A DNA stretch of 64,000 nt from Flavilitoribacter sp020436695 (GCA_041392665.1 JAWKLQ010000005.1:124001-188000), one strand, 5' to 3'; shown: positions 16,389 through 25,470, numbered from the stretch's first letter. Translations and numbers: made by a program. The notes: generated by a model not told the origin, from the letters alone.

Positions 16389-17369
16389 ATGTCAAAAACG
16401 CTCAGCTGGTTGCAAAAAAGACTACTGTTCGTAGCCATTGGCATTCCCACGCTTTATGCACTGGCGTTGAGGCTGCTGTTCGGTATCGAAACCTGGGACG
16501 AGCTATTTTCCGTCATGACCAGGACTTTCCTAATCGGCCTGCCGTTTGTTATGGGGGCGTTAACTGTTTATTTTTCCCCCCGTGAAAAGGTGGAAAGCAT
16601 GCTATACCGCCTATTTGTGCCCTGGATACCGGTCTTTTTGTTTTTTTTGATCACCCTGGCCTTAGCGATGGAAGGCTGGGCCTGCTGGCTGATGATCTTG
16701 CCGGTCTTTCTGATTATGTCTTCCTTGGGAGGATTGCTTGGAGCTTACCTGAAACTTAACGATCCGAATAGGCACCTGAAGCTTTCTTTGCTGGTATTGC
16801 TTCCCTTCGTGCTTTCTCCTATTGAACAGTATATCGGCTCCGTACCGGCTACCTATGAAGCTGATACTTATATCGATATTGATGCGCCGGCTGAGGTGAT
16901 TTGGGACCACGTCACACGAGTAAGCGAAATACCGGAAAGTGAAGATGCCGGCAGCTTAAATCGCTTCTTAGGTTTTCCCCGGCCGGTGAAGGCCGAGCTC
17001 AACTTTGAAGGTGTCGGTGCCTATCGAGAAGCCGTTTTTACCAAAGGCCTGGTTTTTCATGAAACGGTTACTGAATATGAAGATAATCGCAAGATGGTCT
17101 TTAATATTGAGGCTTATCCGCATGAGATACCTTCTACCACACTTGACGAACACGTAGTGATCGGCGGCGACTATTTTGATGTACTGACCGGTACTTATGA
17201 ATTGGAAAAAATTGGATCGGAAAAGTATCGTCTGCATCTGTCCAGCCGTTTTGAAATGAACACCACATTTAACTTTTACGCCGGCTGGTGGGGGAAATGG
17301 ATCATGGAGGATATCCAGCGTAATATTTTGCAGGTGGAGAAGCGGCGGGCGGAAGGTTTAAGCCACTAA
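16389..17369 (+). CDS. Membrane protein with C-terminal SRPBCC domain
   Basis: A protein of 326 residues from the ATG at 16389 (MSKTLSWLQKRLLFVAIG); the frame is open 17 codons earlier, inside the end of the mutA-like gene. Four membrane segments lie in the first 160 residues (around 12-30, 45-65, 80-100 and 105-125). From residue 165 a START/SRPBCC-type domain begins with ADTYIDIDAPAEVIWDHVTRV and contains TGTYELEKIGSEKYRLHLSSRFEM, ending with a Trp-rich FYAGWWGKWIMEDIQ helix. The SRPBCC domain binds hydrophobic ligands in relatives; here the ligand is unknown. It is followed after a short gap by a beta-barrel gene, so they may be co-transcribed. Confidence 0.75.
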   Translation: MSKTLSWLQKRLLFVAIGIPTLYALALRLLFGIETWDELFSVMTRTFLIGLPFVMGALTVYFSPREKVESMLYRLFVPWIPVFLFFLITLALAMEGWACWLMILPVFLIMSSLGGLLGAYLKLNDPNRHLKLSLLVLLPFVLSPIEQYIGSVPATYEADTYIDIDAPAEVIWDHVTRVSEIPESEDAGSLNRFLGFPRPVKAELNFEGVGAYREAVFTKGLVFHETVTEYEDNRKMVFNIEAYPHEIPSTTLDEHVVIGGDYFDVLTGTYELEKIGSEKYRLHLSSRFEMNTTFNFYAGWWGKWIMEDIQRNILQVEKRRAEGLSH

Positions 17370-17385
17370 AAGCTTTATGATCAAT

Positions 17386-18132
17386 ATGAAAACGCCGACT
17401 TTACTGATGATCTTCGTGGTCCTGTCCGCCATTTGTTTTGGACAGGAAATACAAAAGACCAGGGTTCACATCGAATCGATCTATCTGGAACCGCACATCG
17501 GCATCAACCGGGTTGAAAGTCTAATGGAAAGTTCCCGCTATTTCAACAACTACCATGCAAGCGGAAAGGTGAGTCCGTATTTCGGTATTGATGCGGTGTT
17601 TCGGTTTCGTTCCAATCTTTTATTTCAGACCGGATTGAGATATATGGAACATAACACAGGTACAGACAGTCTGAACATCCCACCAGTGGGACGTGATGAT
17701 ATCTGGTCAGCATTTACTTGTGAATATAAGAGCATTAACATCCCGATCAAATTGGGCTATCAATTGCGCCTAGCGGGCAACAGTATAGTGTTGCGACCGC
17801 AGTTTGGGATAGCGCTACGGTTTCTGGGTGGGCATCAATATTCAGAATCCGTTAATACACCGGATATTCCTTTTAATCCCGGAAGTATTGCGATACCCCC
17901 AGCTGAAGTGTATGACTTTGAAAAATTTGGAATAGGAGTGGAAGGTGGATTGGTGCTCATCTTATTTAATAATCAGAAGATCAGTCCATTTGTCAGTGCA
18001 AACTATTTCCGCAGCAGCACCATTTTCAAATTGATCCGGGGTTATGAATCCAATCTTTCCGATTCTCATCAGATCGGGGCCATTCGCGAAAAAGGCTTCC
18101 TCCTTAGTGTCGGTGCTAATTTTGGGTTGTGA
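17386..18132 (+). CDS. Outer-membrane beta-barrel protein, PorT/OMP_b-brl_2-like
   Basis: A protein of 248 residues. The start is probably the ATG at 17386 (MKTPTLLMIFVVLSAICFGQ), giving a clean signal peptide cut after FG; another ATG three codons earlier is possible. The mature part alternates polar and hydrophobic residues with repeated aromatic strand ends (YFGIDAVFRFRSNLLFQTGLR, IPIKLGYQL, ISPFVSANYF) and finishes with a Phe-rich strand GFLLSVGANFGL, the plan of a small outer-membrane barrel. It starts 16 bp after the SRPBCC gene, so the pair is likely an operon. Specific function unknown. Confidence 0.75.
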   Translation: MKTPTLLMIFVVLSAICFGQEIQKTRVHIESIYLEPHIGINRVESLMESSRYFNNYHASGKVSPYFGIDAVFRFRSNLLFQTGLRYMEHNTGTDSLNIPPVGRDDIWSAFTCEYKSINIPIKLGYQLRLAGNSIVLRPQFGIALRFLGGHQYSESVNTPDIPFNPGSIAIPPAEVYDFEKFGIGVEGGLVLILFNNQKISPFVSANYFRSSTIFKLIRGYESNLSDSHQIGAIREKGFLLSVGANFGL

Positions 18133-18146
18133 TTGGTGATTGCAAC

Positions 18147-18746
18147 CTAACCACTTACCAGCTCTTCATAATCCTCCGGCGTATCCAGATCAAAAACAGC
18201 CTCGGGTATGCTCACCGGAATCACCCCTTCAGCCTGCGCAAGGATCTTTCGGGCACCCACCGCACCGTTCAGTTGCAGCAATTTTGAAAAAAAAGGTTGT
18301 CCGAACAATGCCGGCACACCTAAGATACCATTGTATTGTGCTGCAACAACTGCTGGAAAATGTTCCCGCCAAACCTGGAAAATCTCCTGATAATGAGCGG
18401 CCTGTACCAACGGCTGATCGACCAGACTAATGAAAATGCCCTCCCAACCGTTGGGGGCATCCTGCAAAGCATATTCTACACCACAGCGTATAGAGCTGCC
18501 CATGCCTGATTCCCAATCGGAATTTACAACTACTTCCACATTCAGATCGTTTAATTCCGGAACGATCTCCTCCTGCTTGGCACCTAGAACTACCACTATG
18601 CGCTCGGCCAGTTCGGCTTTCTGAATATTTTGCACACTGTGCCGGATGAGACTTTGCCCTCGCCAGTTCAGAAGCTGTTTGGGACGTCCCATGCGGGTGG
18701 AAGCGCCGGCGGCGAGGAGGAGGTGCGTGATGGAATATTCTGACAT
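18147..18746 (-). CDS. Nucleotidyltransferase, MocA/MobA-like
   Basis: A protein of 199 residues beginning MSEYSITHLLLAAGASTRMG. The NTP-transferase signature LAAGASTRMGRPKQLLNW is complete, and the metal and substrate site LVDQPLVQAAHY and the C-terminal FDLDTPEDYEEL match the MocA/MobA-like branch that transfers CMP or GMP to molybdenum cofactor. No other molybdenum cofactor gene is nearby, so the substrate is inferred from the family only. It is convergent with the barrel gene, 14 bp apart, without a visible terminator. Confidence 0.85.
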   Translation of the reverse strand: MSEYSITHLLLAAGASTRMGRPKQLLNWRGQSLIRHSVQNIQKAELAERIVVVLGAKQEEIVPELNDLNVEVVVNSDWESGMGSSIRCGVEYALQDAPNGWEGIFISLVDQPLVQAAHYQEIFQVWREHFPAVVAAQYNGILGVPALFGQPFFSKLLQLNGAVGARKILAQAEGVIPVSIPEAVFDLDTPEDYEELVSG

Positions 18747-18805
18747 GAACAGATCTTGCTATTAATAAGGCCATTTACAGACCAAAGGAAAACTATAAAC
18801 AACCG

Positions 18806-19800
18806 ATGAAGTTAGTACTATTTATTGCAATCCAATTTTTTTTCATTAGCCTTCACGTCCAATCACTTCAAGGCCCGGTTCAACCTCTGGATGGCCCCGG
18901 CGGCTCCAATTATACATATGATAGCGTAGCCATGTACGATTTTGCGAAAAAACCTTACGGCTACTGGTTGTTCGAACCGGCAGGTGAGGAGCGACCGGAT
19001 TCTGCCCAGGTCATTGTATTTATGCACGGCTACGGCGGTTTTAATCCCATGATCTACGGCGAGTGGATCCGACACCTGGTGCGTAAGGGAAACATTGTAA
19101 TTTTTCCCCGCTACCAACGCAATCTGTTTTTCCCCCGTCCGCCGAAATTCGGAGATCACAGTGCCCGTGCTATTCGCGACGCCCTAACGGAATTACAAAC
19201 CGGTGATCATGTCCGGCCCGTTTCAGATTATCTGATCATTACCGGTCATAGTTACGGTGGGGGTCGTGGCCACCAGACCTGGGCGTCAATTATGGAGAAA
19301 GCTTATGGCGATTTCTCAACCCCGGAGCCCTGTTACTTTGTTCGCCCGGCCCGTTAAAAGGAGGCCGGCTGGAAAGCTACGAGGCTATGCCCGCCGATAC
19401 CAAACTGGTGATCATGGCCAGCGAAGGCGACCATGTAGTAGGCGATGAATTTGCCCGCCTTGTTTTTGAGACGGCCATTCATACTCCGGAGCGCAATCTG
19501 ATCTACCAATATCGGGATTCGCTGGGAGTCGGAGCCGGGCATAATCAGTCGTACTGCATAGATCTGGATTTTGATACCGGCCGTCGTAATCCCACTGCCA
19601 ACCGTGCCTTGCGCCGCAGTTGTCTGGATGCCGTAGATTATTATGGCTACTGGAAGATCCTGGATGCTCTGATCGTCTGTCTGGACTCCGGTGAGTACTG
19701 CCGGTATGCCCTTGGGGATACGCTGGAGCAGCGCTCGCTGGGGTATTGGAGTAATGGTGATCCGGTGAGAACACTCGAAGTATTGACCCCGGACAAGTGA
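18806..19800 (+). pseudogene. Secreted alpha/beta hydrolase, two frameshifts
   Basis: The first part (18806 to about 19257) has a signal peptide MKLVLFIAIQFFFISLHVQS, the oxyanion-hole region IVFMHGYGGFNP and the nucleophile motif ITGHSYGG, in which Ser would be catalytic. The product then loses frame. The family sequence resumes in a third frame (LGVNYGESL, LLLCSPGPLKGGRLESYEAM) and runs on into the frame starting MPADTKLVIMASEGDHVVGD, with a possible acid in EGDHVV and a His in GAGHNQSY, to the stop at 19800. Two one-base insertions, one in a GGGGG run after SYGG and one about 15 bases later, explain everything, giving about 330 residues. The short span favours sequence error over decay. 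Confidence 0.75.
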
Positions 19801-20576
19801 TTTTTTGTTTAAAATATTATAAATAAACTCAAAAAATAGTATATTGTGTTGCAACCCAGTAATGTCATCGGTTATTTCCCTTAATCGTTAGTCTTTTCTT
19901 TCCATCATCGATTATTAAATTCAGTCAGCGCACACAACAGTATTTTCTCGTCGACGATCACATTTTGGCAACAGCCTCTTGTTGATGATGTATAGTCGGA
20001 CCGGCACTTTGGAAAAATGTGCGCTCAGACTTCACTGGTCATCCGGGGGCCGGGCTTTACCCGGAAGGACGCGGTAAGGTGGTGGGCGGGCCGTTTTTAT
20101 AATCCCACCCACATTAAAGGTGTCCCTCCTCCCACTGCCGGGACCGGTCGGTTGGTAGGGCCGAATCCTGTATAATCCTATGACCCATCCAATTCCATAA
20201 AAAGCCGAAAAAAAAGTGTTACTTTTTCCAGCGCTCGCGTTATGGGATTGTTTGGCAACCCACCGTTCTCTGGTTATGCTGCATCTAAAAAATTAAGGTA
20301 GGTTTCCTTCCAACCGTTTGGGCTTGTTTAACATTCGTTTCCACCCGATGGATGAAATTTAAATATTGCCCTGAACCTGGGGCAGATCAATGGTTTTACG
20401 GATCTGCCCCTCCATTGATCTTTTAGAATGAGAGACGAGGCGCGAGGAATGAGGAATTAAGATAAAATGGCCAAGTGCTAACAAACTACTCTGTACGATC
20501 TGATTTTCCACACACAATCCTTACAAGCCGGCCTCCTGTACGGAGCGCTGCTTGTATACACTAAAACCTTGAAGTT
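19801..20576. other. Long intergenic region with alternative hairpins before the OmpA-like gene
   Basis: About 776 bp without a gene. Most of it shows nothing recognisable. At 20379-20420 two mutually exclusive stems overlap: GGGGCAGATC (20379-20388) with GATCTGCCCC (20401-20410), and GATCAATGG (20385-20393) with CCATTGATC (20412-20420), the latter followed by TTTT. They lie about 160 bp before the ATG at 20577. A run GGGTGGTGGGCGGG-like purine stretch near 20075 and a T-rich stretch were noted but not assigned. Confidence 0.4.
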
Positions 20577-22325
20577 ATGCAGAGAAACGTTTTACTCCTT
20601 TTGCTCTTGCTATGCCTGGGCGGATTCACCCTACAGGCTCAGGAGCAACAAAGCACCCTGGTTTATTTCGCACTGGATAGTGATCAGCTGAACCCCGAGA
20701 TGCAAAAAGAGCTGGATCTTTTATGGCAACAGATCGAAACGCTAGATCGATGGCAAGTTGGCATCCGGGCGCATACCGATGCCAGTGGTACCAATGCCTA
20801 TAACGATGATCTGGCCCGCCGTCGCGCCGAAGCCGTTCAGCTTTATCTGCTGAAGAAGGGCCTGCCGATGGAGCAGCTCCATATTGCTGCCTTTGGAGAG
20901 CACCGCCCCACCGCTTCCAATGAAACAGAAGATGGCCGGAGCCTCAACCGCCGAGTGGAAGTAACCCTCCAGTACTGGCCTTTGCGGGATCTGAGGGATC
21001 TTACCTCCGGACTGAATCAGAAAAAATCGCAGTTCTTTACTTTTCCGGCGGAGCAATCAACCTCAGTCACCGGTTCGGAAGGCACCACCGTTTACATCCC
21101 CTCCGACTTGTTTGAGCATGCCGACGGCAGCAAAGTGCTGGGCGAGATAGAACTGGAGATGCAGGAAGCCTATACCTACGCTGATATGGTGGCGATGGGT
21201 CTGAGTACGCATTCCGGACAACAAATGCTGGAAACCGGCGGCATGGTATATCTGCAGGCCAGATCCGAAGGGCAGGACCTGCGCATTAGAGAAGGTGGTG
21301 AACTGATCGTAGGCATGCCTTCCGGTCAGCAACTGCCGGGCATGCAATTATTCACCGGTGTTACCGATGCGGATGGCAATGTCACCGACTGGGAACCCAC
21401 CGGTCAGGATTTTCAGCGCAACAAACTGGCCACACTCCGGATAGCCGATCCGCCCGCCATGCCAAAGATCAAGATGGAGCTGGCATTTTTCCGCTTCGAC
21501 AAATCCGGTGAGCCGGTGCCCCCTTCCAGGCCTTATGAACCGGTCTATCCACGGGAGCCCAAGCGGGAGAGCGTCAAATACAACCCCGGCTTTTTCAAAA
21601 AGCTCGTCATGGGTAAGAAAAAAATACAGGCTCGGGAAGAAGAGATGTATGCTAAAAAAGTAGCTCAATACGAAGAACGGCTGACGAAATACCCCGAAAA
21701 AATGAAGGAATATGAGTTTGAAATGGAGGCCTACGCAGCGAAAATGATCGCTTATAAGGCAGAACGGGTTCGTTGGGAAGTCGGATTGCAGGAGCAGTGG
21801 CAGGATCACCGGGCTGCCTGGAGAAAGAAATATGACGAGCAACTGGCGGTTGCCGAAGCAAAATACCGCCGCACCATGGAAGCTTACGAAGCCTATAAAG
21901 CCCGCAAAATTGCGGCCTACGAAGCGGAAGTGGAAACCGGCCAAATGGACCAAAGATCGCTCAACAACTACTTCTTCACCGTCAATAAACTGGGCTGGAT
22001 CAATTGCGACCGTTTTTACAACCTGGCCGATGCGGAAAAAGAACAACTCATGGTAAGGGATGTAGACGAGCAGGAAGAACTGATCTTCGTACTCTTTACG
22101 GATATGAACAGTGCCTTACGCACACAACACAGAGCAGATGAAAAGCTGTATGTGACCCAAATGGTACCTACCGGTGCCAGTGCGAAGGTGGTAGGACTAA
22201 AAGTAAAAGACGGCCGCTCCATGCTGGCCGTAAAAGAAGTGACGGTTGGAGCATCCGGTCCGATCGAACTGGAATACGAACCGGCAAAACTGGCCGATAT
22301 TCGTCAGACGCTGGCGGATCTGTAA
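20577..22325 (+). CDS. Secreted protein with N-terminal OmpA domain and charged coiled coil
   Basis: A protein of 582 residues with a signal peptide (MQRNVLLLLLLLCLGGFTLQAQ). Residues about 25-135 are an OmpA C-terminal-like, peptidoglycan-binding domain: VYFALDSDQLNPEM, the Asp-containing GIRAHTDASGTNAYND, LARRRAEAVQLYL and the Arg in DGRSLNRRVEVTL. A beta-rich region follows, then a strongly charged helical stretch at about 330-470 rich in Lys, Glu, Tyr and Ala (AREEEMYAKKVAQYEERL). The C-terminus is beta-rich again (WINCDRFYNLADAEKEQLMV). OmpA domains are usually C-terminal, so this order is uncommon. It likely anchors to the cell wall from the outer-membrane side. It ends at a strong terminator. 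Confidence 0.8.
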   Translation: MQRNVLLLLLLLCLGGFTLQAQEQQSTLVYFALDSDQLNPEMQKELDLLWQQIETLDRWQVGIRAHTDASGTNAYNDDLARRRAEAVQLYLLKKGLPMEQLHIAAFGEHRPTASNETEDGRSLNRRVEVTLQYWPLRDLRDLTSGLNQKKSQFFTFPAEQSTSVTGSEGTTVYIPSDLFEHADGSKVLGEIELEMQEAYTYADMVAMGLSTHSGQQMLETGGMVYLQARSEGQDLRIREGGELIVGMPSGQQLPGMQLFTGVTDADGNVTDWEPTGQDFQRNKLATLRIADPPAMPKIKMELAFFRFDKSGEPVPPSRPYEPVYPREPKRESVKYNPGFFKKLVMGKKKIQAREEEMYAKKVAQYEERLTKYPEKMKEYEFEMEAYAAKMIAYKAERVRWEVGLQEQWQDHRAAWRKKYDEQLAVAEAKYRRTMEAYEAYKARKIAAYEAEVETGQMDQRSLNNYFFTVNKLGWINCDRFYNLADAEKEQLMVRDVDEQEELIFVLFTDMNSALRTQHRADEKLYVTQMVPTGASAKVVGLKVKDGRSMLAVKEVTVGASGPIELEYEPAKLADIRQTLADL

Positions 22326-22418
22326 TCGTTATCTCAACATCAGAAATAATGTGTGTAATACCTAATATTAATACCGAATAGCCCAATAACATTTCGGTTT
22401 TGTTCTCGTAACCTCTTT

Positions 22419-22456
22419 CCCGGGCCTTTTACTGTGAGGGCCCGGGTTTTTATTTT
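22419..22456 (+). terminator. Intrinsic terminator of the OmpA-like gene
   Basis: CCCGGGCC at 22419-22426 pairs with GGCCCGGG at 22439-22446 and is followed by TTTTTATTTT. The stem is GC-rich and the T-tract is good. It lies 94 bp after the stop at 22325 and a few bases before the end of the convergent SH3 gene. Confidence 0.88.
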
Positions 22457-22460
22457 CCAA

Positions 22461-23342
22461 TTATTCACTTTCCTGTTGCATCAACAGGGCTTTTGCGTAG
22501 CCCGTCTTTTCCTTAAACCGGACCTTCCACCACCATTGGTCAGTTGTGTCCAGCACCTCGACCCGGTCGCCAGGCTGCAGGCGAAGGAGTACTTTGGCTT
22601 TGCTGTCCGCATCCTGCCGCAGACTGGTAGCGGTGGTGATGCTGTATGGCACACCATCAATACTTTTTTCTGTTATGGTCAAGGCCAGGTCCTCATCAGT
22701 TTCCTTTTTCTGCAGAATAAATTCGCGCTCTATGACGATATCGTCGCTCTGCACGTCTTTGGGCAAGAGGTTGATCTCTCTGGTCAGGTAGTTCTGCCTG
22801 GAGATCATGACCTGGTAAATGCGTCCCCGTCTCAGCACTACGGAAATGTCTCCTCCGTAAAAGGCGCCGGTAAACACCAGTTGCTTTGAGCCGGTATCAC
22901 TCATTTGATTTACTTCCAGCTTAACTCCTTTGACCACTTCATTGGTGTAAGCATCACGGGTAATGCCGGCCAGGGTGAAGAATTCCGGACTATCGGCAGT
23001 CAGAATAAATTCGGCCCCGACAACATCCAGATCATCTATTGAGGGGATGGTGTCATCAGGAAAAGGGGTACGGGGCTGTAGCAACTCGTTCCTTTGGGTC
23101 ATGTTACCCGAACCGGCATGAGCCGGTACTCCAGGTAGCTGTCCTGCATTTGAGAGATCCAGCCAGGATGCATCCAGCTTGCGGAAAATTACAGGTTGAG
23201 ATTGACCATAGGTAGACCAGGGCCCCCACAACAGCAACAGAAAAAAGATAAACCGACCGTGCCGTATGCTGGTATTTGGGTATTTTACCCGACCGGAAGA
23301 TATGTTCCGGCCCGTTTTTAAGTGTTCGAGATCGCTTGACAT
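22461..23342 (-). CDS. Secreted protein with C-terminal SH3 domain
   Basis: A protein of about 293 residues; two ATGs two codons apart (23348 and 23342) can both start it. A hydrophobic stretch near residues 33-48 (RFIFFLLLLWGPWSTYGQ) looks like a signal peptide with a long charged lead, so a shorter start is possible, but no later ATG precedes it. Residues about 125-205 resemble a carboxypeptidase-regulatory-like beta-sandwich (FTLAGITRDAYTNEVVKGVK, YQVMISRQNYLTREINL). The last 65 residues are a bacterial SH3 domain (SLRQDADSKAKVLLRLQPGD, WWWKVRFKEKTGYAKA), typical of wall-binding proteins. It faces the OmpA-like gene, so both may act at the cell wall. Confidence 0.72.
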   Translation of the reverse strand: MSSDLEHLKTGRNISSGRVKYPNTSIRHGRFIFFLLLLWGPWSTYGQSQPVIFRKLDASWLDLSNAGQLPGVPAHAGSGNMTQRNELLQPRTPFPDDTIPSIDDLDVVGAEFILTADSPEFFTLAGITRDAYTNEVVKGVKLEVNQMSDTGSKQLVFTGAFYGGDISVVLRRGRIYQVMISRQNYLTREINLLPKDVQSDDIVIEREFILQKKETDEDLALTITEKSIDGVPYSITTATSLRQDADSKAKVLLRLQPGDRVEVLDTTDQWWWKVRFKEKTGYAKALLMQQESE

Positions 23343-23348
23343 AATCAT

Positions 23349-23823
23349 AAGGATAGAGAATTTTGATTTAACGGGTGAGCCCGACCCGGGAAAATGGAAC
23401 TACCGGACCGGATGATATTTCAACAATAGTGAGCAGTACATTTGTGTGAAGGGAACAAATGATAATTGCACACGCTGTGGAGAGGCCGCATTAAACCATG
23501 CATTGCTAAACTGGAACTTTGTGAAAAAGGGTAGAATAGGAAAGTACAAATGCTTACGACAGGCGTTGGAAGGTAGTCTGCCGGTCTGCCGGCTTATAAA
23601 CTGTAGTAATAATGGTTGAATCGGCTATTTTATTGTGTGACTGTCGGGTTGTGGCTCGGCGTATGGCAAATATTATGTTATAACACGTTATAGAGTGAGG
23701 AGATAGTGTTATTATAAGTGGTTGAAAATCAAAATGCTATTATGCGATTGGCCTGTTGCCGGTTAATCAGTTGACTAACCGGCAACAGGTTGATTAAACT
23801 GATCAATAGACAGATGCGATGCG
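23349..23823. other. Intergenic region with a perfect 14-bp hairpin
   Basis: About 475 bp. At 23752-23789, CCTGTTGCCGGTTA pairs perfectly with TAACCGGCAACAGG around a 10-base loop. It lies 35 bp after the stop (minus sense) of the gene ending at 23824 and is the likely end of the sigma-factor cluster transcript, though without a clear T-tract. The same word GTTGCCGGTTA recurs in the inverted repeat at 25331-25419. Nothing else was recognised in the gap. Confidence 0.55.
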
Positions 23824-24294
23824 TTAACCGATCGCACTCCGTCTTTGTCCCGTTCCGCGGCCTTTTCTCCAGGCATTCCAGCGCGGGAATCCTTTACGGT
23901 CGCGTAGAATCAGCAAATGATCTCCAAGACTGACTTCTACCGCGATGATGGCGGGATGTTTTTCGTAAGTAACTTTTGATCCGGTAACTATGACAACTTC
24001 ACCGGTGTTGAACGCCAAATCCTGATTATCGAGAAACCAAACCGGGCCTAAGTGGACAGAAATAGTTTCCTTAGCCGTTTTTACCATCAGATGCAGCCCG
24101 GCAGACATGCCGTTTTCGGGAACGATCTTATCCACACTTACAATGGTACCTTCAATTTTAGTAATGGTGGTAGCATCGAATAAGCGACTGTAATTGTTGT
24201 TGGTACACCAACCGCCGCTGCCGCGTTGGGCGCTGATCCATACCGGCAGGGAGAAGATCAGACCGGCCAGTATTAATAATTTTATGTTTTTCAT
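23824..24294 (-). CDS. Exported OB-fold-like protein (MamS/MamX-domain type)
   Basis: A protein of 156 residues with a signal peptide (MKNIKLLILAGLIFSLPVWISAQ). The body reads KIEGTIVSVDKIVPENGMSAG, LHLMVKTAKETISVHLGPVWF, VVIVTGSKVTYEKHPAIIA and LILRDRKGFPRWNAW, the pattern of a small periplasmic beta-barrel domain that I associate with the MamS/MamX-like family, found widely outside magnetotactic bacteria next to redox or sigma-factor genes. The C-terminus is Arg/Gly-rich and basic. It is the last gene of a minus-strand cluster with a DUF2202 lipoprotein, a four-TM protein and an ECF sigma factor. Biochemical function unknown. Confidence 0.65.
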   Translation of the reverse strand: MKNIKLLILAGLIFSLPVWISAQRGSGGWCTNNNYSRLFDATTITKIEGTIVSVDKIVPENGMSAGLHLMVKTAKETISVHLGPVWFLDNQDLAFNTGEVVIVTGSKVTYEKHPAIIAVEVSLGDHLLILRDRKGFPRWNAWRKGRGTGQRRSAIG

Positions 24295-24519
24295 GGTTTT
24301 GTTTTTTAATGTAAGTCGTCAGTCAGCAGTCGATAGTCGGCAGTCTGTTGCCAAAAAATAGATTGAAGCGCAGTAAGTTGAAATTACCGGGACTGAAGCC
24401 TTAATTTTTTAACTTGCCGGATCCATGCATTTCATTTTTACTATAGACATGATTGAGTTACAATTCCCGACTGACAACCTGGTTTAATTAAGTATTATCG
24501 GTAGGGTTGAGGCCTTGAC

Positions 24520-25314
24520 TCATTTCCGGCCACCGTGGTGACCGGGTGTCCAGTTTTCATTCATTATGGCATTGAATGCTTCGATAGAAAGTACCTGTGG
24601 TTCATAGTCGATATTGAACAGTTGCAGGTATTTGACAAAGGCGTGGAGGTGTGCTCCGGAAGCTGTAACGAGATTGTTGTAGATCAGATCGAGGTGGTCA
24701 TTTTCCACCAGGTCGGTCAGTGCGGCGTCCAGTTCGGCAATTTCCATTTCCTGGATCAGGGCAGCTTCCCGGAGAGCTGCGGTTTCATCGGCCAGACCGG
24801 TCTCCCACGCGATGTTATAGCGTTCCTGCAGCTCGGCATTGTAGAAAACACCTACCTCATTGTTTCCGACCGGATCAGTGAGGTCATAGAGGTCGATCAG
24901 GAACAGCATGGCATCCATGTGGGCTTGTTCACCATTGGCAACATTTTCAAAAACTGCCAGTTGCCAGTTATCGTAGAATCCCAGATACAGGTCTCGGGAT
25001 ACTTTTTGTGCTTCGCGATTGTACAATACACTGGTGATCTCCGCTTCGGTCAGGGGAACAACCGGAAGTTGATCGATCTGTAGTTTACATTCCTGCAGTT
25101 TGAGCCGGTCCTGGTCCTGGAGAATGTCCTGATCTACAATGTGTAAGCGGTCCTGACGCAAAATGCCATTGGTACCTATGCCTGATTCGATACCGTTGTT
25201 GAAGCCATTGGGGCCGAATTCGATAGTATCATCCTTTTCACATCCGGTGAAGGCCACAGCGACGGCCAGGATCATCAAAAGAGTGGATAACGGTTTGAAA
25301 CGTGCGTTTTTCAT
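24520..25314 (-). CDS. DUF2202 ferritin-like lipoprotein
   Basis: A protein of 264 residues. The lipoprotein signal MKNARFKPLSTLLMILAVAVAFTGC places the lipidated Cys at residue 25. From about residue 85 a DUF2202 domain follows: LTEAEITSVLYNREAQKVSRDLY, FENVANGEQAHMDAMLFLI, AALIQEMEIAELDAAL and TASGAHLHAFVKYLQ. The spaced Glu and His residues (REAQKV, NGEQAHMD, QEMEIAELD, SGAHLHA) fit a four-helix ferritin-like bundle that could bind two metal ions. DUF2202 proteins have no settled function. It belongs to the sigma-factor cluster; a 16-bp inverted repeat separates it from the four-TM gene. Confidence 0.85.
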   Translation of the reverse strand: MKNARFKPLSTLLMILAVAVAFTGCEKDDTIEFGPNGFNNGIESGIGTNGILRQDRLHIVDQDILQDQDRLKLQECKLQIDQLPVVPLTEAEITSVLYNREAQKVSRDLYLGFYDNWQLAVFENVANGEQAHMDAMLFLIDLYDLTDPVGNNEVGVFYNAELQERYNIAWETGLADETAALREAALIQEMEIAELDAALTDLVENDHLDLIYNNLVTASGAHLHAFVKYLQLFNIDYEPQVLSIEAFNAIMNENWTPGHHGGRK

Positions 25315-25330
25315 GATGCAACTATTTGTT

Positions 25331-25419
25331 CAGTTGCCGGTTATCCGATGATTAGGTTTTCAGTTGGTTGGAATTGGAATGAAATCGTTTTTATATGATC
25401 ACTGGATAACTGGCAACTG
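25331..25419. repeat. Inverted repeat between cluster genes
   Basis: CAGTTGCCGGTTATCC at 25331-25346 pairs with GGATAACTGGCAACTG at 25404-25419, one G-T mismatch in 16. The loop is 57 bases. The word GTTGCCGGTTA is shared with the hairpin at 23752-23789. It lies in the gap between the four-TM gene and the DUF2202 gene, and may set their relative expression. Confidence 0.6.
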
Positions 25420-25470
25420 AGATTCAATAATTGCTACGCAGGACCTTTAAGTTTCTTTCACTTTTGGCTA

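Noticed and set aside
20041..20340. Possible structured RNA or riboswitch in the 19.8-20.6 kb gap
   Set aside because: Some G-rich and C-rich tracts can pair, but no known class or consistent multi-stem fold could be traced; only the pair of hairpins at 20379-20420 is reported.
21348..22046. A 232-codon minus-strand frame inside the OmpA-like gene
   Set aside because: Rich in Phe and Leu only because it is opposite the Lys/Glu-rich coiled coil; no independent support.
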